A DNA stretch of 64,000 nt from Micromonospora sediminicola. Its GTDB lineage: Bacteria; Actinomycetota; Actinomycetes; Mycobacteriales; Micromonosporaceae. The DNA lies in contig NZ_FLRH01000003.1 of NCBI RefSeq assembly GCF_900089585.1, forward strand, positions 372,001 through 436,000. The letters are read 5' to 3'. How positions within the stretch are numbered: the first letter of the stretch is position 1; each line of letters opens with the position of its first letter. Positions 27,253 to 35,067 of this stretch are shown here, piece by piece. Position numbers and translations under genes: made by a program. The notes beneath the pieces were generated by a model. It saw only the letters and a list, made by a program, of their open reading frames with translations. It was not told the DNA's origin and searched no databases.

Positions 27253-28245
27253 TCAGCGGCGGCGGGCGGCCCGGCTCACCAGCGTGCCGAGCACCCGGCC
27301 GAAGTCGAGCCCGGCCGCCTGGATGGCGAGCGGCAGCAGCGAGGTCTCGGTCATGCCCGGCGACACGTTGACCTCCAGCACGTGCGGCCGGCCCTCCGCG
27401 TCGACGATCAGGTCGACCCGGGACAGGTCCCGCAGGCCGAGGGCGGTGTGTGCGGCGAGCGCCACCTCGGTCACCTGCGCGGTGGTCGCGGCGTCGAGTC
27501 GGGCGGGGGCGTGCCACGTGGTGCGTCCCGCCGTGTAGCGGGCGGCGTAGTCGTAGACGCCGTTGCGCGGCACGATCTCCACCGGCGGCAGGGCTCGCGG
27601 CCCCTCGCCCAGGTCGAGCACGGAGACCGCGACGTCCATCCCGGGCACGTAGCGCTCCACCAGCGCCGTCTGGTCGTAGGCGAAGCAGCCGACCATCGCG
27701 GCCGGCAGCGACGCGGCCTCCCGGACCACGGCGGCGCCCAGGCCCGACCCGCCCTGCGCCGGCTTGACCATCAGCGGCAGCCCGAGGCGGTCGACGATCC
27801 GGTCCAGCACCGCCACCGCACCCAGCTCGGAGAAACGGTCGTGCGGCAGGGCCACCCAGTCGGGGGTGGGGATGCCCGCCTCGCGCAGCACCGCCTTGGC
27901 CGACGGCTTGTCCCAGGCGAGCCGGGAGGAGCGGGCGTCGCAGCCGACGTAGGGCACGTCGCAGAGGTCGAGGACGCCGCGCAGCGAGCCGTCCTCGCCG
28001 GTCGCGCCGTGCAGGGCGATCACCACCGCGTCCGGCGGGTCGGCGGTCAGGGCGGGGAGCAGCGCGACGTCGGCGTCCCGGAGGTCCGCCTCCACGCCGA
28101 CCGCGCGCAGCGCGTCGAGCACCCGGCGGCCCGACCGCAACGAGACGTCCCGTTCGTAGGAGAGTCCGCCGGCGAGCACCAGCACGCGCAGCTCGTCGGA
28201 GGTGGGTCCGGTCACGGGAGTCGGTGCGGCAGGGCTGTCGGCCAT
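27253..28245 (-). CDS. ddl: D-alanine--D-alanine ligase family protein
   Basis: 330 aa from ATG at 28245. The N-terminal domain has RVLVLAGGLSYERDVSLRSG (Ddl-type glycine loop and Ser) and IALHGATGEDGSLRG. The ATP-grasp domain shows LPLMVKPAQGGSGLGA, and metal ligands lie in RVDLIVDAEGRPHVLEVNVS. The reaction joins two D-alanines for the peptidoglycan precursor. It begins 7 bp after the end of the upstream aminotransferase gene, so the two are probably co-transcribed. Its location beside parB is unlike the usual ddl locus, so it may be a second, specialised ligase. Confidence 0.85.
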   Translation of the reverse strand: MADSPAAPTPVTGPTSDELRVLVLAGGLSYERDVSLRSGRRVLDALRAVGVEADLRDADVALLPALTADPPDAVVIALHGATGEDGSLRGVLDLCDVPYVGCDARSSRLAWDKPSAKAVLREAGIPTPDWVALPHDRFSELGAVAVLDRIVDRLGLPLMVKPAQGGSGLGAAVVREAASLPAAMVGCFAYDQTALVERYVPGMDVAVSVLDLGEGPRALPPVEIVPRNGVYDYAARYTAGRTTWHAPARLDAATTAQVTEVALAAHTALGLRDLSRVDLIVDAEGRPHVLEVNVSPGMTETSLLPLAIQAAGLDFGRVLGTLVSRAARRR

Positions 28246-28252
28246 GCGGGAA

Positions 28253-29566
28253 TCATGCCAAGTCGGGGCCGGGCGCGTCCGAGCCGCCCTGGCGTCGGCG
28301 CGGACCGGCGCCGCCGACCGCACCGAAGACCTTCCGCATCGCGATCTCCTGCTCCATCACGCCGGCCAGCCGGCGGACGCCCTCCCGGATCCGCTCCGGC
28401 GGCGGGAAGGAGAAGTTGAGCCGCATGTTCCCGGCGCCCGTGCCGTCCGCGTAGAAACCGGTTCCCGGCACGTACGCGACCCGGGCGGCCACGGCGCGCG
28501 GCATCATCGCCTTGGAGTCGAGGCCCTCGGGCAGGGTCGCCCAGACGAACAGGCCGCCACCCGGCGTGGTCCAGGTGGTGCCCTCCGGCATCAGGTCGGC
28601 CATCGCGTCGAGCAGCGCGTCCCGGCGCTCGCGGTAGACCTCCCGGTAGACCTTGAGCTGCTGCCGCCACGGCATCGTGCCCAGGTAGGTCGAGACGGCC
28701 GCCTGCGCGTAGCCGCTGGGACAGAGGATCTGCGCCTCGCTGGCGATGACCAGCTTGTCGCGGACCGCGTGCGGGGCGAGGATCCAGCCCACCCGCAGAC
28801 CGGGCGCGAAGGTCTTGGAGAACGTGCTCAGGTAGAAGACGCCGTCGCGCCGCCGGGCCCGCAGCGGCGCGGGCGCCTCACCGGAGAAACCGAGCTGACC
28901 GTACGGGTCGTCCTCCACCACGAGCAGCCCCGCGCGCTCACAGATGTCGAGCACCCGCTCCCGCCGCTCCTCGCTCAACGTCACGCCGGTCGGGTTCTGG
29001 TAGGTCGGGATGGTGTAGAGGAACTTCACCCGCCGGCCGGCCCGGGCCAGGTCGGCGATCGCCACCTCCAACGCCTCCGGGATGAGCCCCTCGTCGTCCA
29101 TCGGCACGTGGGCCACCTGAGCCTGGGCGGCCTGGAACACCCCGAGCGCGCCGACGTACGTCGGGCCCTCGGCGAGCACCACGTCACCCGGGTCCAGGAA
29201 GAGGCGGGCCACCAGGTCGAGCGCCTGCTGACCGCCGACGGTCACCACCACGTCCTCCGGGGAGGCGCCGCACGACGCGTCGATCCCGGACAGGGACATC
29301 ACCTCGCAGATCCGCTCACGCAGCTCCGGGGTGCCCTGGCCGATGCCGTACTGGAGGGTGGTGGCGCCGTGCTCCGCGCCGAGCCGGCCGAGCATCTCGC
29401 CGACCGCGTCCAGCGGCAGCGCCGCGATGTAGGGAGCCCCACCGGCGAGCGAGACGACCTCCGGGCGGCTGGCGACCGCGAAGAGTGCCCGGATCTCCGA
29501 CGCGGTCATCCCCCGGACGCGCCGGGCGTACCGGTCGGTGTAGTCGTCGAGCGTCGTGCCGGTCAT
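28253..29566 (-). CDS. PLP-dependent aminotransferase, fold type I (MocR/AAT-like)
   Basis: 437 aa from ATG at 29566. The class I/II aminotransferase domain covers most of the chain: VVSLAGGAPYIAALP, TLQYGIGQGTPELRERICEV, TVGGQQALDLVARLFLDPGD, TIPTYQNPTGVTLSEERRER, EDDPYGQLGF. The PLP-binding Lys is in STFSKTFAPGLRVGW, and the substrate Arg in NMRLNFSFP. It resembles 2-aminoadipate/valine-pyruvate-type transaminases. No DNA-binding domain is present. Coupling to ddl suggests amino-acid supply for the ligase, but the substrate cannot be read from sequence. Confidence 0.88.
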   Translation of the reverse strand: MTGTTLDDYTDRYARRVRGMTASEIRALFAVASRPEVVSLAGGAPYIAALPLDAVGEMLGRLGAEHGATTLQYGIGQGTPELRERICEVMSLSGIDASCGASPEDVVVTVGGQQALDLVARLFLDPGDVVLAEGPTYVGALGVFQAAQAQVAHVPMDDEGLIPEALEVAIADLARAGRRVKFLYTIPTYQNPTGVTLSEERRERVLDICERAGLLVVEDDPYGQLGFSGEAPAPLRARRRDGVFYLSTFSKTFAPGLRVGWILAPHAVRDKLVIASEAQILCPSGYAQAAVSTYLGTMPWRQQLKVYREVYRERRDALLDAMADLMPEGTTWTTPGGGLFVWATLPEGLDSKAMMPRAVAARVAYVPGTGFYADGTGAGNMRLNFSFPPPERIREGVRRLAGVMEQEIAMRKVFGAVGGAGPRRRQGGSDAPGPDLA

Positions 29567-29859
29567 GACATCACCTCGATCGGGTGTCGGCGGGGCTGCC
29601 GCCCGGTGTGGTACCCGCGATGCCGGCATCCATTGGCGGCGCGCGCGGCCGGTTGGTCGATCGTAGTCCCTGGTGACCGTCACGGGACCCACCGTGTGGA
29701 CACGTCCACATCCCGGACCGGCGGTCCGCCGCCCGGGTGGAGGTTCGCGCGTCCTCTCCCGTACCGGCGGGTGGCGGCGTACGATCGCTCGTCGGGGGCA
29801 GGAGGGCTGCGGGACACCGCGCAGGCCGACGCTCCGAGACTTGTTGGTGGGGTGCGCTC

Positions 29860-30525
29860 ATGTCGCGACGTCTGGTCAGCCTGACCCTGGACACCCTGGA
29901 GGACCTTCCCCGATCCTGCCGGCGGTGCGTCTACTGGGAGCTGGATCCGGTTTCCGCCGAGCGGGCCTGCGCGGCCGGCGACCCGGGCCTGGAGAAGGAG
30001 GCGTGGGTCTCCCAGACACTGCTGGAGTGGGGCTCCTGCGGCAAGCTGGTCTACGTCGACGGCATGCCGGCCGGTTTCGTCATGTACGCCCCACCGGCGT
30101 ACGTCCCGCGCTCGATGGCCTTTCCCACCTCGCCGGTCTCGGCGGACGCGGCGCTGTTGATGACGGCGCACGTGGTGCCCGCCTTCGCCGACGGCGGCCT
30201 GGGCCGGATGCTCGTCCAGGGCGTGGCCCGCGACCTGACCAAGCGCGGCATCAAGGCGATCGAGGCGTTCGGTGACGCCAAGTTCGGCGACGACGCGGAC
30301 AGCCCGACCCGGGCGTGCCTCGCGCCGGTCGACTTCTTCCTCTCGGTGGGCTTCAAGACCGTCCGCCCGCACCCGCGCTACCCGCGGCTGCGGCTGGAAC
30401 TGCGCACGGCGCTGAGCTGGAAGTCCGACGTCGAGTACGCGTTGGAGAAGCTGCTCGGCTCGATGAGCCCGGAGACGCTGCTGCGCCCGGTGCGGCCGGC
30501 GCCGGCCACCCGCTCGACGAGCTGA
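29860..30525 (+). CDS. GNAT-family acetyltransferase
   Basis: 221 aa from ATG at 29860 (MSRRLVSLTLDTLEDLPRSC). A short Cys-containing N-terminal segment (RSCRRCVYWELDP) precedes the GNAT core. The acetyl-CoA loop is in VVPAFADGGLGRMLVQGVAR, and the following beta-bulge is KRGIKAIEAFGDAKFG. VDFFLSVGFKTVRPHPRYPR is the usual end of the fold. Substrate unknown. It is convergent with cwlM, 5 bp apart. Confidence 0.85.
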   Translation: MSRRLVSLTLDTLEDLPRSCRRCVYWELDPVSAERACAAGDPGLEKEAWVSQTLLEWGSCGKLVYVDGMPAGFVMYAPPAYVPRSMAFPTSPVSADAALLMTAHVVPAFADGGLGRMLVQGVARDLTKRGIKAIEAFGDAKFGDDADSPTRACLAPVDFFLSVGFKTVRPHPRYPRLRLELRTALSWKSDVEYALEKLLGSMSPETLLRPVRPAPATRSTS

Positions 30526-30530
30526 CCCGG

Positions 30531-31694
30531 TCAGTCGACCACGGTGCCGGCGGCCACGATCGCCCGCAGCTCGCTCACGTCGATCGAGCCGGTCGGCACG
30601 TCCCGCTCGATCGGCAGGTACATCCGCTGCACCCCGGCCACGATCGCCTCGACGACCCGGTCCCGGAACCGGGGGTCGACCAGCCGGCCCAGGTCGTCCG
30701 GTGAGGTCAGGTAGCCCACCTCGACGCGGACCGCCGGCATCCGGGTGAGGCGCAGCAGCTCCCACGCCTTCGCGTGGGTGCGGCAGTCGCGCAGCCCGGT
30801 GCGGGCCACGATCTCCCGTTGCACCAGCCCGGCCAGGCGTTCCCCGGTGGCCGAGGTGACGCCGTTGTCGGTGCCGTAGTGGTAGGTCGCGACGCCGTCG
30901 GCCTCCGGGTTGGCGTGCCCGTCGACGTGCAGCGAGATGAACACGTCGGCGCCGAGCGAGTTGGCCAGCTGGGCCCGGTCCGCGTCGGGCAGGCAGGCCG
31001 CCGGTGACGGACCGCGGGTCAGCTGCACCCGTACGCCGGCGGCGGCGAGCCGTCCCTCCAGTCGGCTGGCCAGGTCGTGCACCAGGTCCGCCTCGGTCCA
31101 GCGCAGCGTGCCGTCCGGCACCACCACGCCGGGGTCGGTGCCGCCGTGACCCGGGTCGATCACCACGGTCCGGCCGACCAGGGTCGGGCCGGCCTGGCGG
31201 ATGGCGTCGGACTCGCGCAGCCACTGCGGCCGCCCGCCGACGACCTTGCGGCCGAGGCGGCGCAGCGCGTTGACGGTGTGCGGACCGCAGGAGCCGTCCG
31301 GCTTGAGCCCCATCTCGCGCTGGAACTGGGCCACCGCCCGGGAGGTGCGGATGCCGTAGATGGCGTCGGCCCGGCCGACGTCGTACCCCATCTCCAGCAG
31401 ACGTTCCTGGAGGGACCGGACGTCCTCGCCGGTGAGCGGCTCGGGCACGGCGTGGTAGAGGGCGCGGGCGCCGAACCGCCAGCGCGCCGCGTCCAGCGCC
31501 CGCCAGGTCTCCGCGCCGACCCTCCCGTCGACGCTGAGGCCCCGGGACTGCTGGAAGGCACGGACGGCGCGTTCCGTCGCGGTGTCGTAGTCGTCGTGGC
31601 CCGGGCCGTCGGCCGGGAGAAGTTCCAGGCCGGCGAGGACGGTGCGGATCTCGGCCACCGCGGGTCCCCGGTCACCGGGTCGGATCGGACGCAC
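30531..31694 (-). CDS. cwlM: CwlM-type N-acetylmuramoyl-L-alanine amidase-like regulator
   Basis: 387 aa with a GTG start and no signal peptide. Two peptidoglycan-binding-1 modules (about 5-65 and 85-150) precede an amidase_3 domain from about 175. Zinc ligands are present: His in DPGHGGTDPG, Glu in TEADLVHDLA, His in SLHVDGH; the catalytic Glu is in VEVGYLTS. In mycobacteria CwlM is cytoplasmic and, when phosphorylated by PknB near its C-terminus, activates MurA. The C-terminal DVPTGSIDVSELRAI here contains a candidate Thr. Placement next to trxA/trxB is the same as in mycobacteria. Confidence 0.92.
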   Translation of the reverse strand: MRPIRPGDRGPAVAEIRTVLAGLELLPADGPGHDDYDTATERAVRAFQQSRGLSVDGRVGAETWRALDAARWRFGARALYHAVPEPLTGEDVRSLQERLLEMGYDVGRADAIYGIRTSRAVAQFQREMGLKPDGSCGPHTVNALRRLGRKVVGGRPQWLRESDAIRQAGPTLVGRTVVIDPGHGGTDPGVVVPDGTLRWTEADLVHDLASRLEGRLAAAGVRVQLTRGPSPAACLPDADRAQLANSLGADVFISLHVDGHANPEADGVATYHYGTDNGVTSATGERLAGLVQREIVARTGLRDCRTHAKAWELLRLTRMPAVRVEVGYLTSPDDLGRLVDPRFRDRVVEAIVAGVQRMYLPIERDVPTGSIDVSELRAIVAAGTVVD

Positions 31695-31805
31695 GACGAC
31701 CCCCTCTGCACGGACGTTGGCGGACCGGGAACTCCGACGGACGCTTACGGAGCGTACCGTGACCCGTCACTGTCCGGGTTCGTGTTCACGCAGGTCAGGA
31801 AAGCC

Positions 31806-31842
31806 GGAAGCCCCGCCACCCGGGTGGGGTGACGGGGCTTCC
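31806..31842 (-). terminator. Hairpin terminator after trxA
   Basis: GGAAGCCCCG (31806-31815) pairs perfectly with CGGGGCTTCC (31833-31842), with an inner GC-rich stem. It lies 18 bp past the trxA stop and separates trxBA from cwlM. Confidence 0.72.
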
Positions 31843-31859
31843 GACGGTGTCGGTCCGGG

Positions 31860-32183
31860 TCAGAGCGCCGACTCGATGAGTCGGACCAGCTCGCCCTTGG
31901 GCTTGGCCCCGGCGATCGACTGGACCGGCTCGCCGTTCTTGAAGATGGTCAGCGTCGGCACGGACATCACCCGGTAGGTGCGCGCCGTCTCGGGGTTCTC
32001 GTCGATGTTGAGCTTGACGATGGTGACCTGGTCAGCCATCTCGCCCGCGATCTCCTCCAGCAGCGGCGAGACCTTGCGGCACGGACCGCACCACTCCGCC
32101 CAGAAGTCGACCAGAACCGGCTTGTCGGACTTCAGCACGTCGCTCGCGAAGCTCGCGTCCGTGACCGCCTTGGTGGCTCCCAC
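31860..32183 (-). CDS. trxA: Thioredoxin
   Basis: 107 aa from GTG at 32183, preceded by a GGAGGGG site. It is a typical thioredoxin: FASDVLKSDKPVLVDFWAEW, active site WCGPC, and the cis-proline loop VMSVPTLTIFKNGEPV. It reduces protein disulfides and is recharged by the TrxB encoded immediately upstream (29-bp gap), so the pair is probably one transcript. The SigM genes lie just beyond. Confidence 0.97.
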   Translation of the reverse strand: MGATKAVTDASFASDVLKSDKPVLVDFWAEWCGPCRKVSPLLEEIAGEMADQVTIVKLNIDENPETARTYRVMSVPTLTIFKNGEPVQSIAGAKPKGELVRLIESAL

Positions 32184-32212
32184 TATGAAACCCCTCCTCC
32201 TCGTGAAAATTC

Positions 32213-33166
32213 TCAGCCCTGCAGGGTGGCGATGAAGCGCTCGGCGTCCAGCGCGGCGGCGCACCCGGTGCCGGCGGCCGTGATGGCCTGCCGGTAGGTG
32301 TGGTCGACCAGGTCGCCGGCGGCGAACACGCCCGGCACGTTCGTGCGGGTGCTCGGCGCCTGGACCTTCACGTAACCCTCGTCGTCCATCTCGACCTGGC
32401 CGCGGAACAGCTCGCTGCGCGGGTCGTGACCGATCGCCACGAAGACGCCGGTGACGTCGAGCACCTTGCTCTCGCCGGTGTGCACGTTGCGCACCCGGAC
32501 GCCGCTGACCTTGCCGTCCTCGCCGAGGATCTCCTCGACGGTGGTGTTCCACTCGACCTTGATCTTCTCGTTGCCCAGCGCCCGCTCGGCCATGATCTTG
32601 CTGGCGCGGAACGAGTCGCGGCGGTGCAGGATCGTCACCGACTCGGCGAAGCGGGTGAGGAAGCTCGCCTCCTCCATGGCCGAGTCGCCGCCGCCGACCA
32701 CCACGATGTGCTGGTTGCGGAAGAAGAAGCCGTCACAGGTGGCACAGGACGACACACCGTGGCCCAGGTATTCCTGCTCGCCCGGCACGCCCAGCGGACG
32801 CCACGCGGAGCCGGTGGAGAGGATGACGGCCCGGGCCCGGTAGGCGGTCTCGCCCACCCAGACGGTGCTCACCGCGTCGGAGCCGATCTCGCCGGTGTCC
32901 TTCAGCTCGACCCGGGTCACGTCGTCGGTGAGGAACTCGGCACCGAACCGCTCGGCCTGCTTACGCATGTTGTCCATCAGCTCGGGGCCGAGGATGCCGT
33001 CCGCGAAGCCGGGGAAGTTCTCCACCTCGGTGGTGGTCATCAGCGCGCCACCGGACTGCACGCCCTCGATCACCAGCGGCTTGAGGTTGGCACGCGCGGC
33101 GTAGACCGCCGCGGTGTAACCGGCCGGCCCGGAGCCGATGATGATCAGGTTGCGGACCTCGTCCAC
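32213..33166 (-). CDS. trxB: Thioredoxin-disulfide reductase
   Basis: 317 aa from GTG at 33166 ([20 protein letters not shown]). The FAD-binding GSGPAG, redox-active pair [15 protein letters not shown] motif [15 protein letters not shown] and C-terminal FAD motif [20 protein letters not shown] are complete. It transfers electrons from NADPH to the thioredoxin encoded next. It lies about 180 bp downstream of the anti-sigma gene. Confidence 0.97.
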   Translation of the reverse strand: MDEVRNLIIIGSGPAGYTAAVYAARANLKPLVIEGVQSGGALMTTTEVENFPGFADGILGPELMDNMRKQAERFGAEFLTDDVTRVELKDTGEIGSDAVSTVWVGETAYRARAVILSTGSAWRPLGVPGEQEYLGHGVSSCATCDGFFFRNQHIVVVGGGDSAMEEASFLTRFAESVTILHRRDSFRASKIMAERALGNEKIKVEWNTTVEEILGEDGKVSGVRVRNVHTGESKVLDVTGVFVAIGHDPRSELFRGQVEMDDEGYVKVQAPSTRTNVPGVFAAGDLVDHTYRQAITAAGTGCAAALDAERFIATLQG

Positions 33167-33345
33167 TGCCGTCTCCCGATGTGTGTGTTCGTCACCGGTG
33201 CGCACCGATGTCGATCCCTAGTGCCGACGGCTCTCCGAGGCGCCGGCGCCTGACTTGCAGAACGCCATCGTACGAAGCGGGGATTCCCGAGCCGGTCATC
33301 CGGTGGGTCACGTCACGTGGCGGGACAGGCGCGGTGACCGCGGTT

Positions 33346-34326
33346 TCACCCTACCCGCGTACGGAACCGGGTGTCCGCGCCGGACCCGGGTACGCCGCAT
33401 TCCGGGCCGCTCACCCACCCCCATCGGGTGCCGCCGGCGTCGGAGAACGTCACCACCAGCGCCGGCGCGCCCTGGAACCGGGCGTAGTCGACCAGGTCGA
33501 CGGTGAGGGGTGGGGCGCCGTGCTCGGCGCCGATCGCGGTCAGGCAGCCGGCCAGCGCCTCGGGCCGGGCCAGCCGGTCCAGCCCGCCGACGGCGCCGAG
33601 GCGGTTCTTCTCGGCGGAGAGCGGGGTCTGCCGGCCGTCGTCCGCCGCACCCGACGGCCCAGCCATGTCCGGTCGCATCGACTTCGGCGACGGGACGGCT
33701 GCGGCGGCGGCGGCCCGGCTGCCGGCGAGGCGCTCCGGGGTCCAGTCCGTGCCGCTGCGCAGCGTCGGCCCGGTCGTCCGGTAGGGCGCGGCGGCCATCG
33801 GGGCCGCCTCCCCGGCCGCCCGGTCGGCAGTGCTGCCGGAGCTGTCACCCCCCACGTCCGCCAGCCGGCCCACACCCAGGCCCACCGCCGCGACCGAGGC
33901 CGCGGCCAGCGCCACCGGGCCGGCCAGTCGGGCCCAGCGTCGGGAGCGTCGGCCCGGACCGGTGCTCCGCCCGGGCCGCTCCGCCGCGCCCGGCGGGCGG
34001 GTCACCCGGCCCGGCTGTGCCGGTACGACGTCCCGCAGCGCGCGGTCCGGGTCGGTGGCCGGTGCCGGTCCGGCGCCGGCGAGCGCGGCGGTGATCCGGT
34101 CCGCCACCGCCACCGGCATCTCCGGCGCGGGCTCGGCGGCCCAGTCGGCCAGGTCGGCGTGCACCAGGTCGACCGCGTGGGCCAGGCTCGCGTACGCCTC
34201 GCGCCACGCCGGGTCCCGCTCGACCAGCCGGGCGACGGTCGCCTGCTCGGGGGTGCCGTCCAGCGCCCCGCCGAGGTAGTCGGCGAGCAGGTCGTGGTCG
34301 ACCTCGCTGAACTCCCGGGACGTCAC
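33346..34326 (-). CDS. Anti-sigma factor, SigM partner
   Basis: 326 aa. The N-terminal segment, HDLLADYLGGALDGTPEQAT through PAWREAYASL, is the helical sigma-binding type of anti-sigma domain. It lacks the H-x3-C-x2-C zinc motif. A single membrane helix is near WARLAGPVALAAASVAAVGL. The outer part is long, Ser/Gly/Ala-rich, and has a globular end containing VDLVDYARFQGAPALVVTF. The ATG overlaps the sigma stop (ATGA), showing translational coupling. By position it corresponds to the mycobacterial SigM anti-sigma gene. Confidence 0.85.
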   Translation of the reverse strand: MTSREFSEVDHDLLADYLGGALDGTPEQATVARLVERDPAWREAYASLAHAVDLVHADLADWAAEPAPEMPVAVADRITAALAGAGPAPATDPDRALRDVVPAQPGRVTRPPGAAERPGRSTGPGRRSRRWARLAGPVALAAASVAAVGLGVGRLADVGGDSSGSTADRAAGEAAPMAAAPYRTTGPTLRSGTDWTPERLAGSRAAAAAAVPSPKSMRPDMAGPSGAADDGRQTPLSAEKNRLGAVGGLDRLARPEALAGCLTAIGAEHGAPPLTVDLVDYARFQGAPALVVTFSDAGGTRWGWVSGPECGVPGSGADTRFRTRVG

Positions 34327-35057
34327 GGCTCCTCCTGGCTGACCGAGTGCCGGGACGCTCCCGACGAGGATCCGACGCCCTCGGACGGCCGGCGGTTCCC
34401 CGCCGTGACCCGGGGCACGTCCACGGCGTCGTCCGAGCCGGTGCGCAGGTGCCCGAGAAGCACGGCGAGTCGGGCCCGGCCCCGGGCGCAGCGGCTCTTC
34501 ACCGTCCCCTCGGCGACGTCGAGCATCCGGGCCACCTCGGCCACCGGGTAGCCCTGCACGTCCACCAGGACCAGCGCGGCCCGCTGCTCCGCCGGCAGCG
34601 CCGCGAGCGCCTGCCGGACCACCAGCGCGGTCTCGTGGTCCCGGGCGGGCGCGGCCGGCTCGACCCCGCCGGTGTGCCGGCCCGGTTCGCCGTCGGTGTG
34701 CACCCCGTCGGGCAGCGGGACGGTGGCGTGGGTCTGACGTCGACGCATCCGGTCCAGGCAGGCGTTCACCACGATCCGGTGCAGCCAGGTGGTGACCGCC
34801 GAGTCGCCCCGGAAGCGGGCCGCGGCGCGGTGGGCCGACAGCATGGCGTCCTGGAGCGCGTCGGCCGCGTCCTCGCGGTCGCCGATGGTCCGCAGGGCCA
34901 CCGCCCAGAGCCGGTCGCGGTGGCGGTGGAACAGCTCGGTGAAGGCGTCCCGGTCGCCCGCGACATGGGCCCGGAGCAGCTCCAGGTCGGATCTGCCCGG
35001 CTCGCCGCCGCCGGAGCCCGCCATCACCACGTCCGGCGGAGGTGGCGCGACGGGCAC
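34323..35057 (-). CDS. sigM: ECF RNA polymerase sigma factor SigM
   Basis: 244 aa. Region 2 is DAFTELFHRHRDRLWAVALR and DREDAADALQDAML. Region 2.4/3 is VTTWLHRIVVNACLDRMRRR. Region 4 is LPAEQRAALVLVDVQGYPVA with helix-turn-helix EVARMLDVAEGTVKSRCARG. A 40-residue Ser/Gly-rich tail follows. GTG 35057 is the longest start; ATG 35024 is possible because the first residues are Pro-rich. It is followed by its overlapping anti-sigma gene, then trxB/trxA, as in mycobacteria where SigM acts in long-term stress adaptation. Confidence 0.9.
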   Translation of the reverse strand: MPVAPPPPDVVMAGSGGGEPGRSDLELLRAHVAGDRDAFTELFHRHRDRLWAVALRTIGDREDAADALQDAMLSAHRAAARFRGDSAVTTWLHRIVVNACLDRMRRRQTHATVPLPDGVHTDGEPGRHTGGVEPAAPARDHETALVVRQALAALPAEQRAALVLVDVQGYPVAEVARMLDVAEGTVKSRCARGRARLAVLLGHLRTGSDDAVDVPRVTAGNRRPSEGVGSSSGASRHSVSQEEP

Positions 35058-35067
35058 GGCGGACGGA

